Source of the DNA: Planctomycetota bacterium
GTDB lineage: Bacteria > Planctomycetota > Brocadiia > SM23-32 > JAKLEA01
Length of the DNA stretch: 64,000 nt
Assembly (NCBI GenBank): GCA_022711755.1
Contig: JAKLEA010000021.1
Location: 44,901 to 108,900, forward strand
Direction of reading: 5' to 3'
The notes below the pieces were generated by a model. The model was not told where the DNA came from. It searched no databases and saw only the letters and a program-made list of their open reading frames with translations. Of the stretch, positions 8,526 to 17,376 are shown piece by piece. Each line of letters starts with the position of its first letter. The stretch's first letter is position 1. Position numbers and translations under genes: made by a program.

Positions 8526-9821
8526 TTACTTTCCGCCTTGAGCGCGCGGATAAAGCAGATTAACGCGATGGGCGTCCAGCGCCCCTTTCGACTGCGCCTC
8601 AAGCTGCTGCGCCATGCGTTCGTAGGAGGGGTCCTTATACGCAATCGCCGCCTTCCGCAGGAACGGATACAGACATGCGTTATCGAAAGGAACTATCTGC
8701 TTCATGGTCCATTTCTTCTGCGGGTTGACGTATGGCGTCAGGTAGTCCAGCGCCTTGCGCATGCCTCGGCCATCCTCGCTTTTATAATTCCAGAGGTCGG
8801 CCCCGACCTTGTCGCCCACGGCGGCGATGGTGAACATCGCGTCAAGGTTGTAGATGCTGTAACTGAAGGACTTGGTTCTGGCCAGTTCCTCCGGCTGGCT
8901 GCCGTCGGGTTTTACCTGACGGATTATGCGATTCCCGCTGCGCTTTTCGATGACGGCTTTCGCCATTTCGGGCTTGTCAATGAACATTGCGTAAGCGCAG
9001 ACCTGCGCGTCGTACCAGACGCCGTGATTATTCTCAGCCTCGCATTCGGACTTGGCCATCGGATTGCTTTGCAGCCAGTTCATGTATTCCCCGAACCATT
9101 TCTGTAATTCCTCGTGATCCTTCCGTTTCCAGCTTTTCGATGTCTGGATAAGACCGACTGAGTCAACAACCTGAGTCGCAAGCGTGACGGATTCGATGAT
9201 GCCGCTGCGGTTGCCTTCGCAGATGCCCGGGATTCCCTGGGCGAAGTTCATATTCGGGTTCATCCTGGTTTTCTCATCCAGAAACCACGCCCGCAGGAGG
9301 ATCGTCGCCCGGTATGCGTACCTTTCATCCCCGGTGAAGAAGTACGCCTGGGACAGTGCCTCGACAGTCGAGGCCATAGCCAGAAGTTTTGGCCCGTCGA
9401 ACTTCTCAACCTCGGGGTTCACCTCTCCGTCCCTGCGGATGTAGGGGATTTTCGTGACCGGATTGGGCCACCAGTAGATGGACAGGCTCATATAGTCGTG
9501 CCTGTCCTTGCTCGGCGGATCGAAGGGCTTTTTGGTCACGGTGAACGGCCCCTTGTCCATCACACTCTGGGCGTGGGAGACGAGTTGTTTGAAGGCCGGC
9601 AGGATGGCTTTGTCGCCTTTTCTCGCCATCTCTCTGGCGAGGACAAGCTGATCGGGATTCAGGATGAAGACCTTCGGCGGGGTGGCGCGCTGGGCGGGGC
9701 CTGGCGCGCCCATGCAGGCGTCCATGCGGCAGACGCGCGAGATCAGAAAGACCGCTGCTGCCATCGCGACAAGCAGCGTCATGATGCGGCTATTCGCTGA
9801 GGCCGCTTCTTTCATATCCAT
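8526..9821 (-). CDS. alginate lyase family protein (PF05426-like), exported
   Basis: The conserved block around HDYMSLSIYWWPNP followed by IRRDGEVNPE, the helical repeats after it, and the GICEGNRSGIIES segment are typical of alginate-lyase-fold (alpha/alpha toroid) proteins of the PL5/PL38 sort. These cleave uronic-acid linkages by beta-elimination. Start: the frame reaches ATG 9839, but the ATG at 9821 (MDMKEAASAN) has AGGA at a good distance and gives 431 aa. A hydrophobic stretch (IMTLLVAMAAAVFLISRV) near residues 10-27 is a signal peptide or anchor. A promoter-like pair lies at 9904-9933. Alginate itself is not proven as the substrate. Confidence 0.82.
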   Translation of the reverse strand: MDMKEAASANSRIMTLLVAMAAAVFLISRVCRMDACMGAPGPAQRATPPKVFILNPDQLVLAREMARKGDKAILPAFKQLVSHAQSVMDKGPFTVTKKPFDPPSKDRHDYMSLSIYWWPNPVTKIPYIRRDGEVNPEVEKFDGPKLLAMASTVEALSQAYFFTGDERYAYRATILLRAWFLDEKTRMNPNMNFAQGIPGICEGNRSGIIESVTLATQVVDSVGLIQTSKSWKRKDHEELQKWFGEYMNWLQSNPMAKSECEAENNHGVWYDAQVCAYAMFIDKPEMAKAVIEKRSGNRIIRQVKPDGSQPEELARTKSFSYSIYNLDAMFTIAAVGDKVGADLWNYKSEDGRGMRKALDYLTPYVNPQKKWTMKQIVPFDNACLYPFLRKAAIAYKDPSYERMAQQLEAQSKGALDAHRVNLLYPRAQGGK

Positions 9822-9903
9822 AGGTGGAGATCCTTTCATCGTTCGCGCGCCGGATCACATGAGCACATGACATCACCGCGCCATCTAATCGCAGGATACC
9901 GTT

Positions 9904-9933
9904 AGTATAACATGGCGTCCTGATTTCGGCCAA
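9904..9933 (-). promoter_or_regulatory. sigma-70-like promoter of the alginate-lyase-like gene
   Basis: On the minus strand TTGGCC (-35, 4 of 6 consensus) is followed after 18 bases by TATACT (-10, 5 of 6). The -10 lies about 80 bases before the ATG at 9821. This is the only good pair seen in the 9822-10099 gap. Confidence 0.4.
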
Positions 9934-10099
9934 TGCGCGGTCATGATACAGGTAATTCGGGAATGCGCAATGCATAACGCGCCATCTTCATCCTTACAGA
10001 CTACTCGTGAGCTGTTTTTTTGTAAATCTTCCTGCTGAGTCGGATTGTTTGACGACTGTTCTGACATGCGCCCCCCCCCGTCTGAAGTAGTTGACGTCT

Positions 10100-11374
10100 C
10101 TACGACGCGGCATCCAGAACCTTTTTCGCGTTGTCCGCAACCTTCTTGAATCCCTCGATGTAGAGCTTCATAAGCTCCATCGTGTTGGGCGGATAGACGC
10201 CGGCGAGGTAGGAGTGATTGGCGATGAATTCGATGGTGCGCGGATAGTCTTCTCCGCGATAGGTCGCTTCCCGCCCCCATCGGCACGTCCACGGGCAGCC
10301 CTTGCCGTAGCCGACTCGCTTCTGGAAAACGTCCTGGCCCGGAACCGGGCGCGTCTGCCACTGGCCAAGGTTGACGCCCTCCGCCCGCAGCGCGGCGATC
10401 ATGGCCCGCTTGAAGCGATCCATCGGCGCGTCAAGCCCGGCCTGCTCCGGACGAAACCTGACGATGTAGCTGAAATAGGCCGGGACGACTCCGGGGGGGG
10501 TATATGGTCCATCGAAACCCGGAATGCCGGCCAGTTGTTCGGTCAGGTATTCGGCGAACTCGCGCCGGGCTGCGTTGTATTGCTCAAGCCGCGTGAGCTG
10601 GCTGCGGCAGAATGCGTTGGTCCATTCCAGCGAGCGGTACATCCAGCCCAGCGAGAAGGCGTTGTATTCGCGCGTCTGGTCCGGCAGGACGACCTCGCCG
10701 AATTCGCGCATGCGGGATGCGACTTCGTAATACTCGTCGTTGTCCGTCGTGTAAAGCCCGCCCTCTCCGCTTGAGAGATTCTTGGATCGGTTGGTGCTGA
10801 ACGCCGTGGCGTGGGCGATGCTTCCGGTCCGTTTGCCCTTGTAGGACGCTCCGTGCGACTGGCAGGCGTCGGCTATGACGACCAGCCCGCGCCTTCGGGC
10901 GATCTCCATGATCGGATCGTAGTCGCAGGGCATCCCGTGAATGTCCACCGGCAGCAAAGCCCTCGTGCGGTCGGTGATCGCCGCTTCGACGAGGTCGGGA
11001 GCCATCGTGAACGTCCGGGGATCAATGTCCACGAAAATGGGGATTGCGTTCTGGTGCAGCACGGCGGCGGCGGTTGACCAGTAGGTGAAGGCGGGGACGA
11101 TGACCTCGTCGCCAGGCTCAACCCGCGCCGCGGCAAGCGCCATGTGGATTGCGGAGGTCCCGCTGTTGGTCACGAGGCAGTGCTTCGCGCCGCAGTATTC
11201 CGCCCATTCCTTCTGCAGCGCCAGAGCCTGCGGGGCGCTCGTGCCATGCAGGTGGCCGCTGTCCAGAACGGCGAGAAGCGCGTCCCGGTCCTGTTGCGTG
11301 ATCGGGGGCCAGCCCTTGACCATGCCGTCGGGGACAATGCGGGGGCCGCCCTTTATCGCCAGTTCGGTTGCCAT
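10100..11374 (-). CDS. DegT/DnrJ/EryC1/StrS family aminotransferase
   Basis: The 424-residue protein is a PLP-dependent sugar aminotransferase-type enzyme. The phosphate-binding NSGTSAIHMAL, the Asp169 of VVIADACQSHGA that holds the pyridine nitrogen, and the Schiff-base Lys198 in FSTNRSKNLSSGEGG are all present, so it should be catalytic. Family members aminate keto-sugars (usually nucleotide-linked) or, less often, act as dehydratases. It starts ATG with GGAG upstream. The upstream gene on the same strand is a Gfo/Idh dehydrogenase; such a pair commonly oxidises a sugar and then aminates it. Between them lie two REP-like hairpins (11433-11477). Confidence 0.9.
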   Translation of the reverse strand: MATELAIKGGPRIVPDGMVKGWPPITQQDRDALLAVLDSGHLHGTSAPQALALQKEWAEYCGAKHCLVTNSGTSAIHMALAAARVEPGDEVIVPAFTYWSTAAAVLHQNAIPIFVDIDPRTFTMAPDLVEAAITDRTRALLPVDIHGMPCDYDPIMEIARRRGLVVIADACQSHGASYKGKRTGSIAHATAFSTNRSKNLSSGEGGLYTTDNDEYYEVASRMREFGEVVLPDQTREYNAFSLGWMYRSLEWTNAFCRSQLTRLEQYNAARREFAEYLTEQLAGIPGFDGPYTPPGVVPAYFSYIVRFRPEQAGLDAPMDRFKRAMIAALRAEGVNLGQWQTRPVPGQDVFQKRVGYGKGCPWTCRWGREATYRGEDYPRTIEFIANHSYLAGVYPPNTMELMKLYIEGFKKVADNAKKVLDAAS

Positions 11375-11432
11375 ATGTCGGAATCTCCGGTTGCCGGTAT
11401 CGAGAGGTTATTACGTTAGATCACCAAGTGAT

Positions 11433-11477
11433 GCGGGAAGCATGGCTTCCCGATTTAAGGCTGAAGCATGGCTTCAG
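11433..11477. repeat. tandem REP-like hairpins with ATG loops
   Basis: Two perfect 8-bp stems stand 7 bp apart. CGGGAAGC-ATG-GCTTCCCG is at 11433-11451 and GCTGAAGC-ATG-GCTTCAGC at 11459-11477. Both share the core GAAGCATGGCTTC. They sit in the spacer between the Gfo/Idh stop and the DegT start, without a T-run, so they look like a repeat or mRNA-stabilising element rather than an intrinsic terminator. Confidence 0.75.
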
Positions 11478-11495
11478 CACTCCACAAATCTGCGC

Positions 11496-12500
11496 TCAGC
11501 CGTCCGACTCAACCATTGCTTCCGATCTCGTTTCGTGAGACCTGATGAATGCGTCAATGACGCGCTGCGCGGCGACACCGTCCGCGCCGGAGCCGTCAAT
11601 CTTATCCGGAGCGACTCCATCGTTCACCTGCTCAAGGAACCTGTGAATCCGGTTGCGGAAACAATCCTGGAAGGTCTTCATACCGCCGTCAAAGACGGTG
11701 TTGGAAATAACTAGCTTGTCGTAGGTGTCGGCGGGATAGAAGGTCAGTTCGTCAAACATGTCCTGAACGACGATGCGCCCGCCCGTGCCCGCGACTTCCC
11801 ATCGCTCCATCGGGTGTCCGCGGCGGACGTCGTAGCTGCCGGTGATGTGCCCGACCACGCCGTTGACGAATTTAATGTTGAACTGGGCGGTTGACCAGAT
11901 CGCGCGCCCGGGGGCCTTGACGGCGAAGGTGTGGACCGCCTCCACGTCGCCGCAGAAGTAGCGCGCCACGTCAACCGTGTGCGGGTGAAGGGCCTTGAAA
12001 TGGTAATACGGGGAGCTTTCAGCGGGATTGCCGATCCACATGGAGATGTTGAGGAAAAGCGGATGACCGAGCCGTCCCTCGTCAATCAACTGCTTTGCGC
12101 GGAGGGCGAGGGGCGTGAAGCGATGATTAAAATCAACGCCCAGGCAAAGACCCCTCTCTCTGGCCTTGTCGCGCATCTTCACCGCTTCGGAAACCAGATT
12201 GGAGATTGGTTTTTCGCAGAGAACGTGGCATCCGGCATCAAGCGCCTGAATGGTCGGCTTGCAGTGGTCGCTGGCGTATTCGAACCCGCCGGTGCAGACG
12301 CTGCAGATCTCGGGTTTGACTTGTTTCAGCATGGTTTCGGCGTCCGGGAATCCGGGGACGCCGAGCCGCTTCGATGCGGCCTCCATCCGGTCGAGTCGTA
12401 TGTCGCAGACGCCGGCAAGCTCCGCCAGCGGGTCGGCCCGGTAAATATCGGCGTGGAGATTTCCGATGGGACCCATGCCAATAACGCAGACGCGCAACAT
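11496..12500 (-). CDS. Gfo/Idh/MocA family oxidoreductase
   Basis: The 334-residue protein begins with the Rossmann motif VIGMGPIGNLHADIY for NAD(P). The family's hallmark EKP (residues in HVLCEKPISN) carries the catalytic lysine, and the second domain contains DFNHRFTPLALRAKQLI and HPHTVDVARYF. Family members oxidise or reduce sugars, inositols or sugar acids. It starts ATG after AAGGAGCATGAA. It precedes the DegT aminotransferase on the same strand by about 120 bp, suggesting a joint amino-sugar step. The 255-bp gap between it and the sulfatase gene shows no gene or clear signal. Confidence 0.92.
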   Translation of the reverse strand: MLRVCVIGMGPIGNLHADIYRADPLAELAGVCDIRLDRMEAASKRLGVPGFPDAETMLKQVKPEICSVCTGGFEYASDHCKPTIQALDAGCHVLCEKPISNLVSEAVKMRDKARERGLCLGVDFNHRFTPLALRAKQLIDEGRLGHPLFLNISMWIGNPAESSPYYHFKALHPHTVDVARYFCGDVEAVHTFAVKAPGRAIWSTAQFNIKFVNGVVGHITGSYDVRRGHPMERWEVAGTGGRIVVQDMFDELTFYPADTYDKLVISNTVFDGGMKTFQDCFRNRIHRFLEQVNDGVAPDKIDGSGADGVAAQRVIDAFIRSHETRSEAMVESDG

Positions 12501-12755
12501 TTCATGCTCCTTGCGATCTGTGACGCTTTCAGCAAATGAAGAAGAGCGGGCGATGAGAAACCGCGCCGTCGGATCGCATCAATCAGCGGTTGAAGGGATT
12601 ACGCGCAGGCTATTACTCCGCCATTTGCGAAAGACTGCAACGCGTTTTCCCCTCCGCCGATGAATATTCTAGCGAATGCAGGCGCAGTTTCCAGCGTCAA
12701 GGCGAGGATTTCCAGCATGTGTTCGCGCGCGTCGGCGCATGCGTCGCGTCGCCGG

Positions 12756-14138
12756 TCATTTCCGCTCGCGTATCGGGAAATCCGGGGAGTCTGTCCGCGC
12801 TGATTGCATGACTGCGGTCATTTTCGCCGCGATGTCCGGATATTTCTTCGCCAGATCGTTGCGTTCGCCAATGTCCGTTGTCATATCGAAAAGCATGACC
12901 GGCTCGCTGCGGGAGCGATAACGGACGCCCTTCCACTTGCCCATCCTGACTGCCTGGAAGAAGCCGCCCTCGTGAAATTCCCAATAGAGATATTCGTGAT
13001 CGCGCTGACGCCCGCCCAGGAGCGCCGGGGCCATCGAAATGCCGTCAATGCCGTCCGGGGGCTTCGTTCCGGCAAGTTCCGCCGCCGTCGGCAGGAAATC
13101 CCAGAATGCCCAGATCTGGTCGCTGACGGCTCCGGATTTGATCCTGCCGGGCCAGCGGGCAATCATCGGCACGCGGATGCCGCCGTCGTAAAGATCGCGT
13201 TTTATTCCGCGCAGAGGGCCGCCGCTCTGGAAGAATTCCGGTTTCGCGCCGCCCTCCTTGTGAGGCCCGTTGTCGCTTGAGAAGAAGACAACGGTATTTT
13301 CGTCAATCCCCAACTTTTGCATGAGGGCGAGGAGCCTGCCGACGTCCTTGTCCATTCGCGTGATCATTGCCGCGTGGTTTTTCTGCTGCTGCGGCCATGG
13401 CTTGTCGGAATACGGCGCGTCGTCCGGGACCTCCATGCCGTTGCCAGTCACGGCGCCGAGTTCGTTATTGGCATGTGGGATCGTGTATGCGAGATAGAGA
13501 AAGAACGGTTTACCGGCCTTCCGATTCACGAAGGCCAGCGCCTTCTCTGTGACAAGGTCGTGGGAGTATTGTCTCTTTTTGCCGTCCTTGTTTCCCTCGA
13601 GCGTCACCTGCTTTTCGTTATCCCAAAGCTCGACTGGATAATAATTATGCGCGTGGCTCTGATTCAGGTATCCGAACCATTCGTCAAAGCCCTGGCGGTT
13701 TGGAATGCCGGTGGTGTCCGCCTCGCCGAGTCCCCACTTGCCGAAAATTCCGGTGGCGTAACCAGCCTGCTTGAGGACTTTCGCCACGGTTACGTCCTCC
13801 GGCAGGAGCGGCACTCTGGCGTTGCCGCGTATGCGGGAATGGCCGGTGTGATAACCGGTCATCAGGCTGCAACGCGACGGGGCGCAGACTGTGCTGCCGG
13901 AGTAGCAGTCCGTGAAGCGCATTCCCTCCGCCGCCATGCGGTCAATATTGGGCGTGAGAATCTGCTTCTGCCCGTAGCAGCCCAGATCACCGTAACCAAG
14001 ATCATCAGCAAGGATGAAAATGATGTTGGGCGCGGCATTGGCAGGCTGGGCGGCGCAGGCTGTGGAAAATGTCGCGACGGGCATTCCGGCAGCGGCTAAT
14101 GCCGCTGCTTTCAAGGCTTCCCTGCGCGTGATTCTCAT
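12756..14138 (-). CDS. sulfatase (arylsulfatase type, S1 family), Tat-exported
   Basis: The 460-residue protein has an N-terminal TRREALK twin-arginine motif with a following hydrophobic stretch. The STAC near residue 28 could be a lipobox, so the enzyme is likely periplasmic or lipid-anchored. IIFILADDLGYGDLG gives the metal-binding aspartates, and Cys85 in VCAPSRCSLMTG is the CxPSR site converted to formylglycine. DNGPHKEGG completes the metal site. It cleaves sulfate esters, probably from glycans given its neighbours (fucosidase, alginate-lyase-like). No formylglycine-generating enzyme gene is in the window. Confidence 0.93.
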   Translation of the reverse strand: MRITRREALKAAALAAAGMPVATFSTACAAQPANAAPNIIFILADDLGYGDLGCYGQKQILTPNIDRMAAEGMRFTDCYSGSTVCAPSRCSLMTGYHTGHSRIRGNARVPLLPEDVTVAKVLKQAGYATGIFGKWGLGEADTTGIPNRQGFDEWFGYLNQSHAHNYYPVELWDNEKQVTLEGNKDGKKRQYSHDLVTEKALAFVNRKAGKPFFLYLAYTIPHANNELGAVTGNGMEVPDDAPYSDKPWPQQQKNHAAMITRMDKDVGRLLALMQKLGIDENTVVFFSSDNGPHKEGGAKPEFFQSGGPLRGIKRDLYDGGIRVPMIARWPGRIKSGAVSDQIWAFWDFLPTAAELAGTKPPDGIDGISMAPALLGGRQRDHEYLYWEFHEGGFFQAVRMGKWKGVRYRSRSEPVMLFDMTTDIGERNDLAKKYPDIAAKMTAVMQSARTDSPDFPIRERK

Positions 14139-14161
14139 GCGGCAGACCTCACCGGCGCAAT

Positions 14162-14191
14162 TGCATTGGCGTGTTGCAATACTCCAATGCA
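14162..14191. repeat. inverted repeat between fhs and the sulfatase gene
   Basis: TGCATTGG (14162-14169) pairs perfectly with CCAATGCA (14184-14191) across a 14-base loop. It lies 26 bp after the fhs stop on the transcribed strand. There is no T-run, so it may be a weak or Rho-assisted terminator, a processing site or an operator for the sulfatase gene. Confidence 0.45.
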
Positions 14192-14216
14192 GGCAGTCAC
14201 TTCACGGAATGGCTGA

Positions 14217-15911
14217 TCAGAACAAGCCGAGGACGTTGCCGTTCTCGTCAATGTCAATGTCCACGGCGGCGGGTCGGGACGGCAGCCCCGGCATGGTCGT
14301 GAACGTGCCCAGGAGGGGGAACAGGAATCCCGCCCCGGCGCTGGGCCTGATGTCCATGACCGGGACGACGAATCCCTCGGGACGGCCCTTGGCGTCGGAA
14401 TCGTGCGAGAGCGAGAGATGCGTCTTGGCCATGCAGATTGGCAGGTTGCCGAGACCCCATTTCGTGTAATGCTTGATCTTCTGATCCGCCTTCGGGCTGA
14501 ATGCGACGCCGGACGCCCCGTAGACCTTCGTGCAGATGGTCTCGATCTTCTTCTTGATCGGCATGTCGAGGGGATATAGGAAGCGGAAATCGGATTTCTT
14601 CTCGCAAGCCGCTGCGACCGCCTCGGCCAGTTCCGCCCCGCCCGCTCCGCCATTAGCCCAGACCTCTGAAACGTGGGCGCCTTCGGCCCCTGCCGCCAGC
14701 GCCGCCTCGCGCACGGCCTGCATTTCCTTGTCCGTATCCGTCGTGAAGCGATTGACCGCGACGACCACGGGCAGGCCGAACATCCTTGCGTTCTCGATGT
14801 GCTTGGCAAGGTTGCAGGAGCCTTTCTCGACCAGGCGGACGTTCTCCTCGGTATAAGCGTCCGGGATAGGCTTGCCGGGAACGACTCTCGGCCCGCCTCC
14901 GTGCATCTTCAGCGCGCGAACGGTTGCCACCATGACCACGCAATTCGGTTTCAGGCCGGAGATGCGGCATTTGATGTCGAAGAATTTCTCCATGCCGCAG
15001 TCCGCGCCGAATCCCGATTCCGTGACCACGTAATCGGCCAGCTTCAACGCGAGCCTGTCGGCGATGATGGAGCTGTTCCCGTGCGCGATGTTGGCGAAAG
15101 GCCCGGCGTGGACGAGGACCGGGGTTTTCTCCAGGGTCTGCATGAGATTAGGCTTGATGGCGTCCCTGAGGAGCACGGTCATGGCGCCGGCGGCCTTCAG
15201 GTCCTCGGCTGTGACGGGTTTTCCGTCCTCGTTCTCCGCAACGACGATTCTTCCCAGCCGCTTCCTCAAGTCCTGAAGGTTGTCGGCCAGGGCCAGGACG
15301 GCCATTACCTCGCTTGCGACGCTGATGTCGAAGCCGGTTTCGCGGACGCAACGCCCCTCTCCGCCGAGGCCGGCGACGATGTTGTAGACGGCCCATTTGT
15401 CGTTCAGGTCAATGACGCGCCGCCAGCTTATCGTGTCCGGGCTGATGCGCAGCTTGTTGCCGTGCTTCAGGTGCGCGTCAATCATCGCGGCCAGAAGGTT
15501 GTTGGCGATGCCTACGGCGTGGACGTCGCCGGTGAGATGGAGGTTGAAGTCCTCCATCGGAATGACCTGGCTGTATCCGCCGCCCGCGGCGCCGCCCTTG
15601 ATGCCGAAGACCGGGCCGAGCGACGGCTGGCGTATGCAGGTTATGACTTTCTTGCCGATATGCCCCAGACCCTGGGAAAGGCCTATCGTCGTGAGGGTTT
15701 TGCCTTCGCCAAGCGGAGTCGGCGTTATGGCCGTCACATCAATGTACTTGCCGTCAGGCTTGTCTTTGAGACGCTCAAAGGTTTCGAGCTTCACCTTGGC
15801 CTTGTAGTCGCCGTAGAGTTCGATTTCGTCTCTTCTCAGTCCGGCTTTCTGCGCGATTTCAGTGATCGGGACAAGCGTCGCTTTGCGCGCTATCTCCAGG
15901 TCCGACAGCAT
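14217..15911 (-). CDS. fhs: formate--tetrahydrofolate ligase
   Basis: This 564-residue enzyme (family usual about 555) makes 10-formyl-THF from formate, THF and ATP, feeding purine synthesis and one-carbon metabolism. The P-loop PTPLGEGKTLTTIGL is near residue 65. IRQPSLGPVFGIKGGAAGGGYSQ-type residues follow, as in all members, and FNLHLTGDVHAVGIANNLLAA is conserved. It starts ATG after GAAGGAGAATTC. A good promoter at 16113-16142 implies a leader of about 200 nt. Its place inside a glycan-degradation block looks incidental. Confidence 0.96.
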   Translation of the reverse strand: MLSDLEIARKATLVPITEIAQKAGLRRDEIELYGDYKAKVKLETFERLKDKPDGKYIDVTAITPTPLGEGKTLTTIGLSQGLGHIGKKVITCIRQPSLGPVFGIKGGAAGGGYSQVIPMEDFNLHLTGDVHAVGIANNLLAAMIDAHLKHGNKLRISPDTISWRRVIDLNDKWAVYNIVAGLGGEGRCVRETGFDISVASEVMAVLALADNLQDLRKRLGRIVVAENEDGKPVTAEDLKAAGAMTVLLRDAIKPNLMQTLEKTPVLVHAGPFANIAHGNSSIIADRLALKLADYVVTESGFGADCGMEKFFDIKCRISGLKPNCVVMVATVRALKMHGGGPRVVPGKPIPDAYTEENVRLVEKGSCNLAKHIENARMFGLPVVVAVNRFTTDTDKEMQAVREAALAAGAEGAHVSEVWANGGAGGAELAEAVAAACEKKSDFRFLYPLDMPIKKKIETICTKVYGASGVAFSPKADQKIKHYTKWGLGNLPICMAKTHLSLSHDSDAKGRPEGFVVPVMDIRPSAGAGFLFPLLGTFTTMPGLPSRPAAVDIDIDENGNVLGLF

Positions 15912-16232
15912 TGCTTGAATTCTCCTTCATCATGGCACGCGGTTTCGCTGACAATTCTGATCGTCGCCTTGCTTCGGGTGCGGATTCGGGACTCGCTTTG
16001 TTCAGAACGACGCCACAAGCCCGCCCGGCCGGTCTCTCGTCCGGCTCGACCCGATCCAGGAGGCGATTCCAATAAGCGGCCCCTCCCAGGTCCCCTGACC
16101 AATCGGTCACATAACATATGATAGTGTCAGTTCTTGTGTCAACAGGAATCACGATTAACCTGATGTGGAATAGCCAACGAGCGTATAAGGGTATGACGCG
16201 ACTGTATCCCCAAACGGGATTTCCACTCTTCT
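15912..16232. other. 321-bp non-coding spacer: fhs leader and fucosidase 3' flank
   Basis: No credible gene is visible. The part nearest fhs, from about 16106 down to 15912 on the minus strand, is a long GC-rich leader with several short complementary stretches. I looked for the conserved 3' part of the ZTP (pfl) riboswitch, which often precedes fhs, and did not find it, so no riboswitch is called. Confidence 0.5.
16113..16142 (-). promoter_or_regulatory. sigma-70-like promoter of fhs
   Basis: On the minus strand a perfect TTGACA is followed after 18 bases by TATGTT. The pair lies about 200 bases before the fhs ATG. The same -10 hexamer occurs in the promoter of the next gene upstream (17308-17336). 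Confidence 0.5.
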
Positions 16233-17255
16233 TCAGGCAAGCCCGCCCGTCTTGATCCTTTTCCCGACCTCGCGCAGGACGAGGACATCTTCAGGATCGA
16301 GGGAACCATCCGGCAGGGGGCCGGTGTTGATCAGCAGGTTGCATCCTCTGGCCTTCAGACCGCGCAGTTTCTCCCATAATTGATCGGCGGTCAGATGTTT
16401 TCCCTTCAGGGAGGCTGAATAGCCCCACGACCCCGGCGACATGCAGGCGCAGACCTCGCAGGGCTTGTCAATCGTCGCGGGCGGGGCGTCCTCCGGGGCG
16501 AGGAAATCCTCCGTGCCCAGCAGTCCCTGCTTGTAGGCGACGAGGACCTGCGGCTGCAGCCGGTGGATATGGTCGTACAGGTCCTGGCACTTGAATATCT
16601 TGAAATCCCCGGACTTCGGAACGGCGATTCCATCCAGCCATATGGCCGCGACCGGGCCGTATCGGGTCAGGAGTTCCGTGATCTGCGCCTTCATAAAATC
16701 CAGGTATGAGCGCAGGTCGTGCTGGGAGCCGTATGCGTAGTCGGGGTCAGGCGGATCATATTGAGGGCGAGCATTGCCGCTCCATTTGTCGTTGTTGGGG
16801 GCGTGAGGGTGACGCCAGTCCCGCCCGTGGGAATAGTAAAGGCAGAGGCCAAGCCCGCGCCTGCGGCAGGCGTCAGCCAGTTCCCCTACCAGGTCCCGGC
16901 GGCATGATCGGGCGTCCACGCTGTTGAAGTCGGTTATCTCAGTCCTGAACAGGCAGAATCCGTCGTGATGCCGCGTCGTTATGTTCACGTATCTCATGCC
17001 GCATTCGACGGCAATGTCGGCGATCGTCTCGGTATCGAACTTCTCGGCGATAAAGCGTTCCTTCAACTTCTCATATTCAGACACCGGGATTTTTTCGCGG
17101 AATTGGACCCACTCATGCCTTTCCAGGAGAGAATACAGGCCGTAGTGCAGGAAGAGTCCGTAGCGGGCCTCGGCGAACCACTTCAGGGCCGCCTTGCGCG
17201 GGTCCTGCCGGTATATGTCGGCGTAATTGCTCAGGTATGACGGAACCGGCGCCAT
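16233..17255 (-). CDS. alpha-L-fucosidase-type glycoside hydrolase (GH29), catalytic domain only
   Basis: This 340-residue GH29 enzyme removes alpha-L-fucose with retention. WFAEARYGLFLHYGLYS and YVNITTRHHDGFCLF mark the substrate pocket, and Asp208 in AAIWLDGIAVP is the expected nucleophile. It is short: the usual C-terminal beta-sandwich is missing and the reading frame ends after the barrel. There is no signal peptide, so it probably acts in the cytoplasm on imported oligosaccharides. It starts ATG after GGAGG, with a promoter-like pair at 17308-17336. It is divergent from aroA. Confidence 0.9.
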   Translation of the reverse strand: MAPVPSYLSNYADIYRQDPRKAALKWFAEARYGLFLHYGLYSLLERHEWVQFREKIPVSEYEKLKERFIAEKFDTETIADIAVECGMRYVNITTRHHDGFCLFRTEITDFNSVDARSCRRDLVGELADACRRRGLGLCLYYSHGRDWRHPHAPNNDKWSGNARPQYDPPDPDYAYGSQHDLRSYLDFMKAQITELLTRYGPVAAIWLDGIAVPKSGDFKIFKCQDLYDHIHRLQPQVLVAYKQGLLGTEDFLAPEDAPPATIDKPCEVCACMSPGSWGYSASLKGKHLTADQLWEKLRGLKARGCNLLINTGPLPDGSLDPEDVLVLREVGKRIKTGGLA

Positions 17256-17307
17256 TTCAGCAACCTCCGTTTAGTGTGCATTGAGTCACAAGTATCAGGA
17301 TGACAAC

Positions 17308-17336
17308 AACATATTTTATCAGGCGTGAGCCGTCAA
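17308..17336 (-). promoter_or_regulatory. sigma-70-like promoter of the fucosidase gene
   Basis: On the minus strand TTGACG (5 of 6) and TATGTT (4 of 6) are separated by exactly 17 bases. The -10 ends about 52 bases before the ATG at 17255. Confidence 0.5.
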
Positions 17337-17376
17337 TGTAATGAACCTGGACAATTCATTTCACCCGCTATTTGAT

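Noticed and set aside
9822..10099. Poly-C run and small frames in the gap between the DegT and alginate-lyase-like genes
   Set aside because: Only a homopolymer and chance frames; no tRNA, small gene or hairpin was recognised.
14673..16121. 482-codon open frame on the plus strand opposite fhs
   Set aside because: It is antisense to a clearly identified gene; long antisense frames are expected at this GC content and its translation has no recognisable domain.
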